A stretch of 61,022 nt of DNA, from assembly GCA_008373165.1 (NCBI GenBank), contig RQOU01000068.1, positions 1 through 61,022 on the forward strand, read 5' to 3'. Both the position numbers and the translations under genes were made by a program. The notes beneath the pieces were generated by a model. It was given only the letters and a program-made list of their open reading frames with translations, made no database searches and had not been told where the DNA came from. This DNA is from SAR202 cluster bacterium. Lineage in GTDB: Bacteria; Chloroflexota; Dehalococcoidia; Lucifugimonadales; Lucifugimonadaceae. This document shows positions 60,343-61,022 of the stretch, one piece after another. Each line of letters begins with the position of its first letter. The first letter of the stretch is position 1.

Positions 60343-61022
60343 CTATATCTCCGCAAGCTTTGTTATAGCCTGAAAAATCGTCTCAGACGACGGCATAAAT
60401 GCTGCTTCCTGTATTGGTGAGAATGGCATCGGAGGGATCTCAGGAGGAGCCAATCGAGTGATCGGACCATCAAGATCGAAGAAACATCGTTCACCAATAA
60501 TGGCTGATACTTCTGAAGAAATACTTACCGCTGGCGTATCCTCCTGGACAATCAATACCTTCCCGGTCCGAGAAACCGATTCTGCTATCGAATCAGCATC
60601 AATAGGTCGCAACGTCCTTAAATCGAGCACTTCAACATCGATACCACTATCCGCCGCCAACTCTGCGGCCTGAAGGGCATAGTGAAGCATTAATCCATAA
60701 GTGACCACAGTCATGTCCGTGCCTGGCCGTTTAATCTCAGCCTTACCAATCGGTATGGTGTACTCATCGCTGGGCACTTCACCTTTGACAAGCCGATAAG
60801 TCCGCTTGTGCTCTAAAACAATCACGGGATCATCTGAGCGAATTGCTGAAGCCAGCAACCCCTTCATATCGTAAGGCGTTGCTGGAGCAACAACTGACAG
60901 GCCCGGCGTATGGGCAAATAACACTTCAATACTTTGAGAATGATATAGACCGCCCCGCACGCCACCGCCATAAGGTACTCGAATAGTCATCGGGGCGTTC
61001 TTTACGCCATATGTTCCGTACC
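60343..61022 (-). CDS. 2-oxoacid dehydrogenase E1 component, beta subunit (partial)
   Basis: A C-terminal fragment of the E1-beta (transketolase-like) subunit of a pyruvate or 2-oxoacid dehydrogenase. The frame remains open through the window edge: KNAPMTIRVPYGGGVRGGLYHSQS is preceded by YGTYGV with no start (a 20-residue subset is RVPYGGGVRGGLYHSQS). The remaining part has LFAHTPGLSVVAPATPYDMKGL, EHKRTYR and the C-terminal KVLIVQEDTPA and EIPPMPFSPIQE. The ATG at 60990 is internal. It is followed directly by the E2 gene; E1-alpha must lie upstream, outside this window. Confidence 0.92.
   Translation of the reverse strand, partial: YGTYGVKNAPMTIRVPYGGGVRGGLYHSQSIEVLFAHTPGLSVVAPATPYDMKGLLASAIRSDDPVIVLEHKRTYRLVKGEVPSDEYTIPIGKAEIKRPGTDMTVVTYGLMLHYALQAAELAADSGIDVEVLDLRTLRPIDADSIAESVSRTGKVLIVQEDTPAVSISSEVSAIIGERCFFDLDGPITRLAPPEIPPMPFSPIQEAAFMPSSETIFQAITKLAEI

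Noticed and set aside
1-61022. tRNA or rRNA genes, CRISPR arrays, insertion sequences or prophage genes
   Set aside because: No cloverleaf-like sequence, regularly spaced repeat, transposase or phage domain was noticed on either strand while reading. A tRNAscan-SE or ISfinder run would be the decisive test.

Overview
The window looks like a chromosomal piece of a free-living, aerobic, heterotrophic bacterium, most probably a marine Chloroflexota of the SAR202 type. This placement is inferred from gene content: a DUF1800/DUF1501 pair, several enolase-superfamily and flavin-monooxygenase-like catabolic genes, PAL-like NHL propellers, an 11-subunit complex I and a SdhE-type succinate dehydrogenase. 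No rRNA or other decisive taxonomic marker is present. GC content appears moderate and coding density is high. I found no tRNA, rRNA, insertion sequence, phage gene or CRISPR array.

Layout. 0.1-2.3 kb: housekeeping sigma factor (rpoD) with a clear terminator, then a Fur-family regulator. 2.3-12.2 kb: a catabolic accessory block with three PAL-like NHL beta-propellers, two DinB-fold proteins, a HpcH/HpaI aldolase, an MFS carrier, a sugar-isomerase-like TIM barrel, an enolase-superfamily dehydratase and a group D flavin monooxygenase-like enzyme. 12.4-16 kb: a DUF1800 - DUF1501 - NHL-repeat module in which the DUF1501 gene seems to start at AUA. 16-26.6 kb: fumarase, RidA, tandem VOC protein, CoxG-like protein, a second MFS carrier, a two-gene D-glutamate-cyclase-like pair, a galactonate-dehydratase-like enzyme, an amidase and an SDR. 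26.8-34.9 kb: glycyl-tRNA synthetase, TlpA-like thioredoxin, a CopD-like membrane protein, folP-folK, a carboxyltransferase, a MazG-like hydrolase, malate dehydrogenase and another SDR.

35-51.1 kb (minus strand) is one long co-directional respiratory array, in transcription order nuoA-B-C-D-H-I-J-K-(small DUF2007-like gene)-L-M-N, NAD kinase, Nudix hydrolase, sdhA-B-E. Genes overlap by a few bases or lie close together; the largest gap is about 95 bases. Complex I lacks the NADH-oxidising NuoEFG module. The succinate dehydrogenase has a cysteine-rich SdhE in place of the usual SdhC/D membrane anchors.

51.2-61 kb: a zinc alcohol dehydrogenase, then a tandem pair of SelW/Rdx-type redox proteins. 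One has a CVPC motif. The other has an in-frame UGA at the same position (CVP-UGA), followed by a good stem-loop, so it is almost certainly a selenoprotein that conventional gene calling truncates. A GNAT acetyltransferase, threonine synthase, a very large lipoprotein joining PKD, Ig-like, TolB-type propeller and cyclophilin domains, and lipB with 2-oxoacid dehydrogenase E2 and E1-beta (cut by the window end) complete the piece.

The strongest unexpected signals are the Sec/Cys SelW pair with its SECIS-like hairpin, the AUA-start DUF1501 gene in the DUF1800/NHL module, the PAL-like propeller trio, and the fused respiratory array.
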